From positions 76,010 to 140,009 of the forward strand of contig NMRB01001727.1 of NCBI GenBank assembly GCA_002633025.1: a stretch of 64,000 nucleotides of DNA, in the 5' to 3' direction. The DNA comes from Notospermus geniculatus (lineage: Eukaryota > Nemertea > Pilidiophora > Heteronemertea > Lineidae). Both the position numbers and the translations under genes were made by a program. The stretch's first letter is position 1, and the number at the start of each line of letters is the position of its first letter. A model generated the notes under the pieces. It worked only from the letters and a program-made list of their open reading frames with translations, was not told where the DNA came from and ran no database searches. Positions 35,476 to 47,280 of this stretch are shown piece after piece.

Positions 35476-35786
35476 CACCGTCGATAATTGAAGGCCAATG
35501 TGCTCAACACTGTGTTATACATCGCACATATCCCTTCGAGAAATTGACCTGTCTGCGGCATATCTTGGCATGATGCCAACTTTACCGGTCGACCAATCAT
35601 ATTGCACTTTATATCAGGTCTTTGGCTACCACTATTTGTACCACGATTCAAATTTTACAACACTGGTTCTGATTGGCCTCTTCTTCGAGAGGCAGCGGAT
35701 TCGTCGCAGACCGGTCAATTTCTCAAAGGGTGATGTGCGATGTAACGCAGTGGTGAGCAGATCGGCCTTCGGTTATCAAAGATGTG
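35476..35786. mobile_element. 311-bp MITE in copy Y exon, TSD ATTAGTG
   Basis: TIRs of about 90 bp with differences (CACCGTCGATAATTGAAGGC at one end) lie between ATTAGTG at 35469-35475 and 35787-35793. Excision with one ATTAGTG restores QQALTNQQADE. The same insertion is at 42652-42962, so it predates the duplication. Confidence 0.85.
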
Positions 35787-36229
35787 ATTAGTGAGGGCCT
35801 GTTGGGAACGTAGGCCCACCAGATATTCGGCGAGGTTGTTGACTTTGGCGAAGTCCTCTATGTTGTTTGGGTCAACCGACACCTTAAAATATACAGATTC
35901 GTACCCAGTAAAAAATGAAGTAAAATGAACTTTGACAATAAAAAATGTACGCTTTGGTGGATTATTAGTTTGAAACTGACATTTGGATCCACCGTCTGGC
36001 TTTGTGGGGAAATGGACTGCCTTGAGGTAGAGTCTGCTGGAGGTGGAGTTTCCTCTGTCAGAAAAATCTGTTCAGTTTGATGAGTAAGGTCTGGACCATC
36101 AGGAGAATTTGGCGCACTGGAGGGATTCAAATCTGAAAGGTTGAGAAAACCATAGGATTTCATTTGGAAGTCACCATTTTGACATCATTACGAAACTTTC
36201 AACACAAAAGGTATGTGGGGGGGGNGTTT

Positions 36230-36775
36230 CTGCATTAGAACACCTCTCGATGGCTTGAGATAATGTTGTAGGACCATTGTGAATTGTCACCATAAAGTAA
36301 ACAGCGGTATCGTTGGCATCCATATTGCCGCGAGCATGCAGCCAACCACGTCCCCAGGGTTTTACTCGCTCCACTATCAACATGATCAATGTGTGACCAC
36401 AATACATGTCCAAGGAGCGCAATACGGCCAGTGGGGTCGAAGTTGGTGAGAGGAACGAGAAATTCACCAGAATTTATTTTCGGACTCGGTACCAGTGAAC
36501 TATCGGCGGGAATAAAAACACTGCGATTTAAAAAGTGGTTACCGGAAAAAATATATTTCATTTCATCAAATTTTATGGTCGGTGGGAAAAAAATGACTAC
36601 CAATACCGAGCTTGGCCTATATACTTACCATTTTCCAAAGGCGTAAACTAATAAGGCAAGGCACGGTATCACAGCATCTCCACTCATCTGGGCATACAGT
36701 AACTATCCATACAACCCTTTTTTGAGCAGAGATGGGACACTGTTCCAATGCCAATGGGCCTGATACCTACCATTA
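36230..36775. other. No gene recognised; follows a single n
   Basis: This lies between the n at 36226 and the end of copy A. The open minus frames show no family I know and share no repeat ends with the rest of the window. Confidence 0.4.
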
Positions 36776-36777
36776 CT

Positions 36778-39700
36778 TATTCTTCACGTGCCAGGACTGT
36801 TCCTTCACTTGTTTCAGCCAGTCTTCATGAGACTGTGTGGCAGTCTTCGGGCAGAAAACCTTCCCGTAGTAGATCTGGTGACCAGTAGTCTTGTCTAATT
36901 TATCACCACAAGCAGAACACTTCTTTTATCACATTTCCACTTGAAGGTCCTCGCCGTGTCTTCGACCTTCCTCTTCCTGGTCTCCTGCGTCTACTTTGTT
37001 GTTTGTGATGTCACAGGGGCAGGAGCCAGCATGGCAGGATTTGGAATTACTATAGGTAATCCTTGGCTACCCGTCATGATGCAAATTTGTGGCAACTGTG
37101 GTGGGGCACCGGCGGCACCTGATGGCTAAACACTGGCACCTGATGCTTCTTTTGGGAAGAGCTTCCTCTTCGCTCCACGCACTTTGGCTTGCCCAGCGGT
37201 GTTTTCTGGTAGGACGAAGGTGAGCTGCTCCTCCGGATCAACCCTTGGTGGCGACGCAGATAGCGTGCACGCTTCAGGCAGAGGGGCGCTAGCAGTCCTC
37301 GGAAGTTCAGGAGCAGTCAGTGCTTGCGTAAGCACATCCGTCTCCATCTTCTTTTCCCGCTCGTTTTACCTGTAATTATTGGAAGGGAAAAAGACAATTA
37401 ATGCTGTTTAATGTGTAAATAAACTATTCAGTTAATCTCATCAAGGTGAACTGACACTAACCACTGTGTTGATTTCGACTAGCTGAATACCCGTGGAATC
37501 CATCACCCTTGCATTGTTGAGGATGCATTCCCGGATGGACTAGTAGTCCCGGCACACGAGAGTCCATCTTTGGTAGCGGACACCTTCAATTCTGGCATGC
37601 TGTGGATGAATTCGACAGAGTCTGATTATGACCGCCTCGACATATCGGTTGCAGTCTGGCTGCTGTGCTGGGCCTGAGTTCTGGCCCAGAAAGCACCTGC
37701 AAATAGAAAGCAATAGAACAGAAAGAAAATAGAATAGCAAATAGAATGGAAAGCAATTCCGTAATAACTAAATTCAGTCAATGACTATAATGAATGGTTT
37801 AAAAAACATACGTACACTACAGGCGTACAGGAAATATTTAACTTACCTTCGCGTGCTGTCAACACCAGGTGCAACAGTCGACTTGGTCTTTGGCAACTTG
37901 AATCGGCCAGTCAGCTTGGTTGTCTTGTGTCGAGGGGCAAACGCAGTGGGGCACTGGTCATACTCAGACAGCCTGTTCCAGAGTCGAATCAGCTCGGAGG
38001 CCTGATCATTGGTGAGAGCTCTGCTCTGCCCCCTGAGGGAGACCAGGAATTCAGCCAAGTCCTCCACTCTGCCAAATCCCTCAACATTGTCACGTGAGAC
38101 AGACTCCTGAAACAGAAATGATACTCACCTCTGATTTTGATTGTTCTTCTGTCTTCTTGTCAGTTGGATCAGGACTGTCTGCAGACGTGTCTGGAGCATT
38201 TAAGACTGAAAAAACAGAATTGAAAATGCATAAAATTCAAGTAAAGTAAAATATGGTGTATAAAACAATTACATGAATTATTTACACAAATGTTGTCCTA
38301 AGAAACTTACATGGAATGGTGTCCTCATCATGAATTGGAAGAATCGGTTGCATTCGGGGAGGTGTGTCAGGGGTGGCTTTTTCCTGGGCAGAGGTGCTGG
38401 CTGAGGTGCTGGGGCAGGGTTGAGCATCCCTCTTCCTCTTTGGTGGTTCCCGAGCAGGAGTGGTGGGTGTAGCCAGAGTAACACCATCACTGACAGGTGG
38501 CAATGCTTTCATCCTCATCCAGATCCTCGTTCTCTTCATCCATACCGAGGTCGTCGTCTGGCTTGTCAGGGTCCACGCGGGTTGACAGATTCCAGCACTT
38601 CGCCAGTCTGAGAGTACAGGTACTCCACTCCGATCTGTTCGCCTGGAATGAAATGAATGGAATTATAGAAAAGAAATTGTGACGTGGCGTGCATTGGTAG
38701 TCTATACTTCGTTAATTGAAATCTTTACCTGTGTATTTTCTCGGTGGCCTGAACATCTTGTCAAAGGTAATGCCCAGCACTTCTTCCCCCAACAAGTTGA
38801 CTGTGTGACGGAGACGGTAGTTGCAAGACTGAGGTCCACCTGTCTTGGTCTCAACTGCCGCCACTTCCTTTTCCTAGTTCCACCTTGCCACACCCTCGAG
38901 CAGATATGCCTGGAATGTAGAATCTGAGGCACTTGATCCTGAAAATAGAATATAATAACACTTTTTAAAATGACTGGGCAATGACATATACATGTGACTC
39001 TCAGTGAAAATTGAATGAACTTACCTGGGATGAATCTGTTAATGTGGAGGTGGAAGGATTCCAAGGATGTGGATCCCCTAGCACAACGGGAGCGTCACTC
39101 CACCCTTGACATGAGCTCCAGTCTATGTGTAAGGCTGGAAACCATCGGGGTCCTGGAAACAGGCAACGTGCCTCTCCTGGGCATCCCAGATTGGCCATAT
39201 CTTGTCACTGTCAAGGAGTGGTATACCAAGCGTGTCTTTGCCTGCAACACCGTCAGTAGATCCTTGATTAGACGCTTGGTCTCTTCAGCTCCTCTGGTAC
39301 TGGTGGTCCTTCGGCAATGGAGTGCCAGTTCCTTCTTTGTAATCCTCTGCCGGACTTCAGCTTTGGGGAGGGGCAGGTGCTGGCCCTCCAGCTCCTTCCT
39401 CTTAGGTTCAACCAGAAGCTGAAATGGAAATGAAGCGATTAATAAAAGCTACTAAATGTGTGATATTCTATTTTCAGGATAAACTTTGCTCACCTTCAGG
39501 TCCTCTTCACTCCAGGCAAAGATGCACCCCGATAATCTGCTCATAAACACACCGTAAAGCTGATGGCAGTCTGTCGTGGTGCCAGTTGCAATCCTTCTCA
39601 TGAAGTGCCAGATATCCAGGCGGATGATGGTGTCTGGCCAAGACGAGAACATGGTGTCGTGAATCTTTGAGTTGGGACAACAGTCCCTGTCCACATACAG

Positions 39701-41180
39701 CACACGGCAGGGGGAACACCTGCAAATTTCATTGAAAAATCATAAAAGTTCATCACATAATGATTATGCAGAATTAAATCTTAAAGTCTTAAAAGTAAAA
39801 AGAACAAACTCACCTGCTGCCTGGGACCTCTTAACTAACCCGGCAGCCATTGGCTCAAGACCCACTCACTCACAACCTGTCAGGACACTCATTAGTACCT
39901 CACCGCGTTCGTTGCCAACATTGGTACACCAACCAACTGGCAGTGCCTGCACCATAGCCAGACAGCTTTTTCACCGCATGCAAGGCAAGAAGAATGTTAT
40001 TTAATGCTGAACTTCACGTACTATCTTCACAAACCCACACAAATTAGTTTAACTATTCTATCAAATTCCAACACATTTTTTTACCTTTTTGGCCGAGTCC
40101 ATTTTGAGGACTTCTCCAAATACAGAGGTGATGGAAGCCTTACCTCTTCAATCCTGCCCAGGACGTCTCTGGCATAAACATTAAGCAACCATTGGTAGGT
40201 TGGCACTGCAGTCATCTTCGGTGGTTCTTCGAAGTTCGATCTTGTGATCATCCCACTCTGACTGGCAAGGGAAGCCTTGGCATCTGTGAGGTAGTGAGCA
40301 ACCCGTTTCATCCACTCCTCACTGTGATGCTCCATCATCTTCTTTGCCATCTGAGTGATGCTGTTTCCCAAACATGCCAAACCACGCTGGCGCAACATCC
40401 TGATGAAGCGCACATCGCAGGCATACCGATACGTCAGGACACACGGAAACTGGAGAAAGTGCCCCATGTCAAGCTGCTTCAGATCACGTGGCTTCACAAA
40501 TTGTACTTTGAACTGCGCTCCAGGTATTCCGCCACCAGATTGTACTGGGTGTCGACATCGAACACCTGGCGCACACATTGGTACAGCCCGGCTCCAGTCA
40601 GCTCACGCTCGTCACACTTGGGATTTGGGCAGGTCAACCGCTCCTTCCACAACTTCCGTGGCGATCGTCTCTGATGCTTTATTACTCTAAGGCAACTGGT
40701 ACATTTGGCATGGACTTCTGCGTGAGCTGAGTTCACTCCACCTTGGATTTTAGGGCTGCTGGTGAAAGTTGCCTCCCCTTCAGCAAAGATGACATCGCTG
40801 AGGACATCTCCTCCTTGCTTGCCCTCTCGGCTCGCTTAATACACTCGTCGGCCTCGCGACCCTCGGGGAAGGACATCACGTACTCCTTGAGGGCGAACTT
40901 GTTACTTGAGAGCGGAGTGTCGTTCCGAACCTCTTTAGATCGGATGAGGTCATGCACCTGGTAACCACCATAACCCAGGGAGTTTTCAAGCAGCCACTTG
41001 AAAGTCTGCCCGCAGAAGTTGCCAAACTGCAATTTGTACTGCCCCAGGACGGCCAACTTGTCTTTCTTGGCACCGCCCATCCGAATGACCATTTTAACCG
41101 CATCCCTGTGCACATCAGCAGCATCAGACGCCAATCTCTCGGACGGTTGTCGCAGAGTTTTCAACTGGCGGGCAACTTAA
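36778..41180 (-). pseudogene. DUF6729-type transposase-like gene, copy A (most complete)
   Basis: Minus-strand exons: 40733-41180 (RQPSERLASDAADVHRDAV, FKWLLENSLGYGGY); 40081-40736 in two frames (LTCPNPKCDERELTGAGLYQ, VLTYRYACDVRFIRMLRQRG, DVLGRIEEV); 39825-40000; 39495-39722 (MLYVDRDCCPNSK, RLDIWHFMRR); 39025-39422 (KKELALHCRR, SLESFHLHINRFIPG); 38730-38940 (FQAYLLEGVARWN); 38310-38642; 38120-38205; 37848-38105 (DNVEGFGRVEDLAEFLVSLR, LIRLWNRLSEYDQCPTAFAP); 37465-37697 (CFLGQNSGPAQQPDCNRYVE); 37130-37372 (FVLPENTAGQAKVRG); 36778-36925 (CSACGDKLDKTTGHQIYYG zinc-ribbon-like). The order N-terminal domain, CxxxC motif (CPNPKC), D-rich core and C-terminal zinc unit matches the family as I recall it. 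The conserved Asp of KMDS, YVDRD and LDIWHF could be catalytic. Stops (ARWN*, RDY*SIR) and frameshifts make it a pseudogene as assembled. Confidence 0.75.
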
Positions 41181-41299
41181 GGCCCCGTAATTAGGGTGCC
41201 ACCACCAGGAAAACGTCGGAAATTGGGCGAGAACTTCTGAGTGCTCATGGCTGAGTGAAACAAAAAACACAGTGTGAAGTTTGAGATTTATGAAGGTGT

Positions 41300-43339
41300 A
41301 TCAAAATATCAACACATCATCTAAAGTTCTCTCAGACCAGTTACTGTACTTCCATTCTGTATTGCTTCTAATAAGTATAAGTACCATCCTTCTTTTTCCT
41401 GCGTATTCATTCTTCTTTGAGAGCCACTCCTCGTAAACTTCTGTCGAATTCTGTGTGGGCAAAACCAATTGCCGTAATACATATACTGTCTGTGCCCTGT
41501 GTCGCCGTGACGTTGTTTGCCACACTTTGAACACACATTATGGCTGTACTTGTTCTTCCAGCCTACTTTCAGGTCTCCCACCAGATAATCCCCTTCCGTT
41601 TCCTGTAGTAGATCTGACTTCTAGATACACTGGGACTGGGTTGTGGAGTGTAGACTTGTGGCTGTTGGTTTGGCAGGTGAATGATGAAGCTACCGGGGAT
41701 AGGACCAGGAATATGACAAGATGGAGGAACAGATGGAGGAAGAGACGAGGGACGAGCGCACATGGGTGCGGGTTTTTTCTTCGACCTCTTTTCCTTCAGC
41801 TCTGCCTGGTTAACCGTGCTCTCTGGAAGGTTGATCTGGTGTGCGTCTTCTTCCTGAATCACTGGGTGGGTGTCCAGACATGCCAGAAGCGACTTAGGTT
41901 CTGGAAGTGGCTTTGGTGCTGTAGGGCCAGGGGCAGGAGCTGTGATCGCCAGGGCAAGAACATCCCTTTCTTGTTTCTTTTCTCTTGCATTTTTAAACCT
42001 GGAAAATAAATCCGGACATCAATTACAAATCATCTTTCACATGCAATTTTATCAATCACACATCATAAATAACCTTTCATATGCAATTTTGGTTACGTGA
42101 TTTGTACTTTAACTCACCGTTGTTTGAGTGTGGATGCATTGATCTCAACCAGTTGCAACCTCATGGCCTCCATTAATTTGGCGTTGCTGACAACTACATT
42201 CCTGATTTGTTTGTAGTCCAGTGCAATCAGTGTAATCCTCTGTAATGCCATCCCCTGTCTTGGGACTAGCAATAGGTGGATGCTGGACAGTTTTAGGACA
42301 CTGCCTCCATGCATCGGTTCACATCTAGCCTTTCTGCTGGCCCGGCATTCTGACCAAGAAAACATCTGAAAAGCAAGAATCGTATTTAAAAAAGGACCAC
42401 AATTGAGGGCCTTGGGCCCAACGAAGAATTAGAATGATCTCAATTTTTTTTTCTCAATGAGCCGACATTGCAAATAAAGATGTCAATCTTACCTCTGAGT
42501 TGCCTGCTCTGAAGGTGCCATGTGAGACCTGGCTTTAAAATGACCTCGCACTGGCTTTTCTCTGTGGCGCTTTGCAAATAGAGTCAGGCGCTTGTCAAAA
42601 TCGGATAGTTCATTCCATAGACGAATTACCTCATCTGCTTGCTGATTAGTGCACCGTCGATAATTGAAGGCCAATGTGCTCAACACTGTGTTATACATCG
42701 CACATATCCCTTCGAGAAATTGACCTGTCTGCGGCATATCTTGGCATGATGCCAACTTTACCGGTCGACCAATCATATTGCACTTTATATCAGGTCTTTG
42801 GCTACCACTATTTGTACCACGATTCAAATTTTACAACACTGGTTCTGATTGGCCTCTTCTTCGAGAGGCAGCGGATTCGCCGCAGACCGGTCAATTTCTC
42901 AAAGGGTGATGTGCGATGTAACGCAGTGGTGAGCAGATCGGCCTTCGGTTATCAAAGATGTGATTAGTGAGGGCCTGTTGGGAACGTAGGCCCACCAGAT
43001 ATTCGGCGAGGTTATTGACTTTGGCGAAGTCCTCTATGTTGTTTGGGTCAACCGACACCTTAAAATATACAGATTCGTACCCAGTAAAAAATGAAGTAAA
43101 ATGAACTTTGACAATAAAAAATGTACGCTTTGGTGGATTATTAGTTTGAAACTGACATTTGGATCCACCGTCTGGCTTTGTGGGGAAATGGACTGCCTTG
43201 AGGTAGAGTCTGCTGGAGGTGGAGTTTCGTCTGTCAGAAAAATCTGTTCAGTTTGATGAGTAAGGTCTGGACCATCAGGAGAATTTGGCGCACTGGAGGG
43301 ATTCAAATCTGAAAGGTTGAGAAAACCATAGGATTTCAT
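41300..43339 (-). pseudogene. DUF6729-type transposase-like gene, C-terminal half, copy X
   Basis: The exon series is the same as copy Y: 43151-43339, 42970-43061 plus 42490-42644 around a MITE, 42114-42365 (ITLIALDYKQIRNVVVSNAK), 41570-42000 and 41300-41560 (CSKCGKQRHGDTGHRQY). It differs from copy Y by scattered substitutions and small indels and by lacking the TTAA MITE. It begins abruptly at the n at 43340. The N-terminus of copy A starts only about 120 bp after its zinc-ribbon exon. Confidence 0.75.
42652..42962. mobile_element. 311-bp MITE in copy X exon, TSD ATTAGTG
   Basis: This is the same element and insertion site as at 35476-35786, with ATTAGTG at 42645-42651 and 42963-42969. Confidence 0.85.
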
Positions 43340-43379
43340 NACAGAAACACAAGGAACAACACAATATACTTTTACCTAC

Positions 43380-46371
43380 CTCAGGAACACAGACATTCAT
43401 TAGTATGTTTGGTGATACTGGGTTTGGCAGCTCATTCCTAATATATGTGGCCAACTGAAACGTCTAATATATATGATTTTGTTAAGTATTTACAAACACA
43501 ATGATGTTTGTCTTTTTGAATAATCAGAAATAAAAAACGTTAAGCCAGCTTAACACGTGACAGTTTTCTTACAGAAGATGGCTCACAAAAAGCCAATATT
43601 GATAATGGTTAATACGCAAGCACCAATCTAACTTACTATGTCTTCTTCAAGTGCACCATTATAAGAGCAAAGCTTCAGGTTCTTCTGCATGTTTCCACTT
43701 CTGCTAGATGAAGCCCTCATTCTCCAGCTTGGATATTTTCCATTCACAACATCAACCAGGAATTCCTGGAATAAAACATGAGTTTCAATTTGAAATTTGA
43801 TTCACAGGTGATAAAAGCTGCCCCCCGCCCCAAATAGTCAGAAATACTCACCCTTAATGATATTCTCCGTAGGGTGCTTTTAATTGGCCTGAAGGACTGG
43901 TATAACTTTTCACTGAAAAAGAGAAATGGCCAAATTTAGTTGAGAGTCTCATAAATGCCAAACGCCTGCATTGTTTTTTGTAGATTCAATTTCGAGAACC
44001 TAAAAAGTAAGATTACCATTTGGGATGCAATGGATGAATTTTTTCACAGCCACATTGGAAGTCTCTTGATTCTGGATATTCTTCTGCGTTGACAGACACG
44101 CATATGTCATGGTACCACTGCTTGCAGAGGTTGCACTGAATCCATTGATCATGTGTTGTCTTCACACATGCCTGGTGTTGCACTGCTCCACATTCATTCA
44201 TCTCCTGTTTTTCTTCTCTTGATCGCCTGACAAGAGGAACATAGTGATTTCGCCTGACAACTCCATCCAGTGGTGGCAATTTTCTTGGCAGAAGAACTAT
44301 CTTAAAAGCATGACAATCTTCTATGCCAAGAATGTTGTAGGTCATGCAATTCTGCATATCTATGTACACTTCGAGTGGCCTCTTCAGGTAGACGTGCATA
44401 AACATGACTTGCAGGGGCCCTAAAATGAGAAAATATAGATGATAAATGCAATAGAAAGGAAAATTTCTTTATTTACCAGTTTATTACTGTCGGGGTTCAA
44501 AATAAATTCATGACTGTTAAACATGATAAATTTGGTATAAAATGTGACTTGCATTTTGCTCTCTGCAAATTGATGTTCTAATGCATTTTGTATTGCTTGC
44601 GACTTGATTTTTTGGCCTGTTCAACAAAATATGCTTTTTAAAAATATGAACTTTTATCCCTACTCAAATGTCATACATGCACCCTCTGGGGCCGTTTTCA
44701 GGATGTAAGTTTTCATCTTACCTGAATCGTGATTCATATCAAGTGACTTCCTGATTTCAGCCTGTACCGTGTCCCTGGCAATGTCATGTACATCTCTTTG
44801 ACGAATGTTAACTTTTGCCGAGGTCATCATGCCTACCCATGCCAACAATTCATCATGGGTCTTCATTCGTATGGTTTCAGCCAGCTGTAAGAAGACAAGA
44901 TGGTTATCTTCAAAATAATGAACAAATGGAAAGGTAACAAATTAAAAGACTAGAAATGTTCAATTCGCTCAATAGCCAAAATGAACACAGGTTAATTTAA
45001 AATACAATAAAGATATACCTTTTTAGTTATGAGATCCATGGACATGAGTGCGGACATTACGGACATCAACCGTAGGAAAATAGGCCTGTCCTCGCGGTCT
45101 GACAACAGCTGGTTTACAGCATAATATAGACAGGAATTATGGGTCCCAGATGTTTTCAGTGGAACATAATCCTCCTTGAGGTCGAATGGCATATATTTTG
45201 AAAACCTAGAAAAAATGTTAACACTGATGATGAGAGACTATCACTCCAAGAGTGCAGCACCTACTTGTGCCGTAAGATGCTGTCCTCTTTTCTAGGGAGT
45301 AACAATAGCTTTGGTAGAATAACATGGAATGCGTACAAACATGCAAAGAAAGCTGTGCAGCGGAAGCAGTCAAAAGCAGTGCAAAATGAAATGAACCAGG
45401 TCATGCCACATAACTAGACAGAACAAAGCATAGTCACTTAAATCATGTTCAGAATAAAACAGGTGACTCGTCATTTAAACCCATAGGCTCACAATCATGT
45501 ACATGTACTAACCCATCACCAAATTGCGCCAAGCGAGTTGCAGCATTATACTCAGTGACTGTGCAGGACGGAGCATCAGGCATTGCAGTGCAGATAATTC
45601 TAGCAAGCAGCTGAAGCTGTGCAATTGGCATGGTAGGCAATGTCACATTCTTCAATATTAATTCACAGTCAGCCTCCTGTAAACCCTGAAAAAGTAATGC
45701 ACAGAACAGATATTAGGATGTTACATTCTTTCAAGGTAATTGTTGACTGCAAACTATGACCTCGTAATGACACATACTCTGTTTCAGGAAATGTAGCTCA
45801 GCACCTTGTTCCTCATGAAATCTTGACCAAACTCCTGCACTGGGATGGCTATTTTGGACGGCAGGGGTGCAAAATACTAAAATCAAAGAAGTGATGAACT
45901 TACATTGGAAATGGCCAAAGAAAGCAATTTTCTTCTACACGGATTTGCTACTCTGTTCAGCATCGAATCTAGTGACCTAGAAAACAAACAGACAGAATTA
46001 TACGTGTTCATTCATGTTACATTACCATTTATGAAATGTGATATATTGTAACAAGACCCAGATTAAGTTCAGTACAATGGCCAGCTCACTTACTTTTTCT
46101 TGATGTTTTTTCTTGGCACTTTTTTCTTAATGTTTAAAGTGACTTTAAGCTAATACTACCTTTAACCAAATGGAAAATGCATTGAAGTTAATGGTACCAT
46201 TGGCTTAAAGTAACTTTACGAAACGGGCCCCAGAGTTTTAACTTTTTAATTCAATGCAAAAAACAAAAAATTTACACTAACTCGTTTCGATCGTCTGAAT
46301 CCATGCTGTGTTCACCACTTTCAGTTGGACCTGCCACACGCGTTTCCTCAATGCTGTCTAAATCCAGTGGT
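43380..46371 (-). CDS. OTU-like peptidase and PHD-like finger exons (C-terminal part of MULE-SWIM gene)
   Basis: Nine exons join without a stop: 46371-46282, 45976-45904, 45685-45513, 45205-45019, 44884-44722, 44419-44017, 43912-43852, 43765-43637, 43454-43380. Acceptors are all AG and donors GTTAGT, GTAAGT, GTATAT, GTAAG, GTAATC, GTGAGT or GTAGGT. Every split codon is completed in phase. Exon 45205 has DYVPLKTSGTHNSCLYYAVN, an OTU-type Cys box in which the usual Asp-Gly before Asn is replaced. Exon 44419 has RPLEVY and RRNHYVPLV, the OTU His box. It then has DQWIQCNLCKQWYHDICVSV and FQCGC, a PHD-like zinc finger. OTU domains remove ubiquitin and PHD fingers read histone tails, so a chromatin or ubiquitin role is inference. 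The gene continues below 43380 (donor GTAGGT), beyond the n at 43340. The first exon needs two upstream bases, which the donor at 47281 supplies. Confidence 0.8.
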
Positions 46372-46400
46372 CTGAAATCATAGAGACACATAATTTAATT

Positions 46401-46725
46401 NNNNNNNNNNNNNNNNNNNNNNNNNNNNNNNNNNNNNNNNNNNNNNNNNNNNNNNNNNNNNNNNNNNNNNNNNNNNNNNNNNNNNNNNNNNNNNNNNNNN
46501 NNNNNNNNNNNNNNNNNNNNNNNNNNNNNNNNNNNNNNNNNNNNNNNNNNNNNNNNNNNNNNNNNNNNNNNNNNNNNNNNNNNNNNNNNNNNNNNNNNNN
46601 NNNNNNNNNNNNNNNNNNNNNNNNNNNNNNNNNNNNNNNNNNNNNNNNNNNNNNNNNNNNNNNNNNNNNNNNNNNNNNNNNNNNNNNNNNNNNNNNNNNN
46701 NNNNNNNNNNNNNNNNNNNNNNNNN
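46401..46725. other. Assembly gap, 325 n
   Basis: A run of n lies inside the intron between the MULE-SWIM exon and the OTU-PHD exons. A further small exon could be hidden here. Confidence 0.99.
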
Positions 46726-46741
46726 TTCGCCCGGCAGCACT

Positions 46742-46868
46742 CGGAAAAATTAAAAGCCCCACTCACAGCAGACGTCGTCATAAGAAATCAATATTACTCA
46801 ACGACGCACAAGAGCGGACGACGTCATCACGACACTGCGCGTGGCGAGTGGGGCTTTTAATTTTTCGG
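46742..46868. mobile_element. Small TIR element, 127 bp
   Basis: CGGAAAAATTAAAAGCCCCA at 46742-46761 (arm extending to 46764) has its complement at 46846-46868. Inner ACGTCGTCAT/GACGACGTC words also pair. The outer edge touches the gap, so a target duplication cannot be checked. Confidence 0.65.
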
Positions 46869-47280
46869 GTTTTCCCGGCGATGTTTCACTTTTGCCACTT
46901 GTTTCAGGATTGCCTCGCCAAAGTCAGTATTACCGCATTCACATCAATTTTCGTCTGTTTTGGAGGTGGGTACATGCTATACAAACAAAATAAGGATTAC
47001 CTAGGTGGGCAGCTGATACTGTACCTTCAACAAAGGTGGTTTATCAAGGCAATTTTGCATCGAATCGAGAAAAATATGCTCGATTTTACAGATATTAGCA
47101 ATAGTGAACACTCCCTCAGCGGAACTAACTGACCTCGTCCCCGAGGTGCCGCACATGCATTGGGTGTATGTTTCTGCATAGGCATCGAAAAAGGTACCAT
47201 GTTTCCCGGTTTTCCCCACAACATTACGCCAGGCGTAATGATTACGCAAAATACAGTAAGCCATTTTACAGTATACTCAC

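Larger units (their letters stand above)
33950..36163 (-). pseudogene. DUF6729-type transposase-like gene, C-terminal half, copy Y
   Basis: Minus-strand exons: 35975-36163 (GFLNLSDLNPSSAPNSPDG); 35794-35885 joined after removal of a MITE to 35300-35468 (NNLAEYLVGLRSQQ|ALTN then QQADEVIRLWNELSDFDKR); 34934-35190 (CFLGQNAGPAERLDVNRC, LQLVEINAS); 34290-34640 (REKKQERDVLALAITAPAPG, NLPESTVSQAELKEKRSKK); 33950-34210 (CSKCGKQRHGDTGHRQY). It is interrupted by MITEs at 35476-35786 and 34641-34824. It is nearly identical to 41300-43339. Its N-terminal half is missing beyond 36163, just before an n at 36226. Confidence 0.75.

Noticed and set aside
46358-46781. Open frames of 120-134 codons on the minus strand
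   Set aside because: They run through the 325-n gap and have no real coding content.
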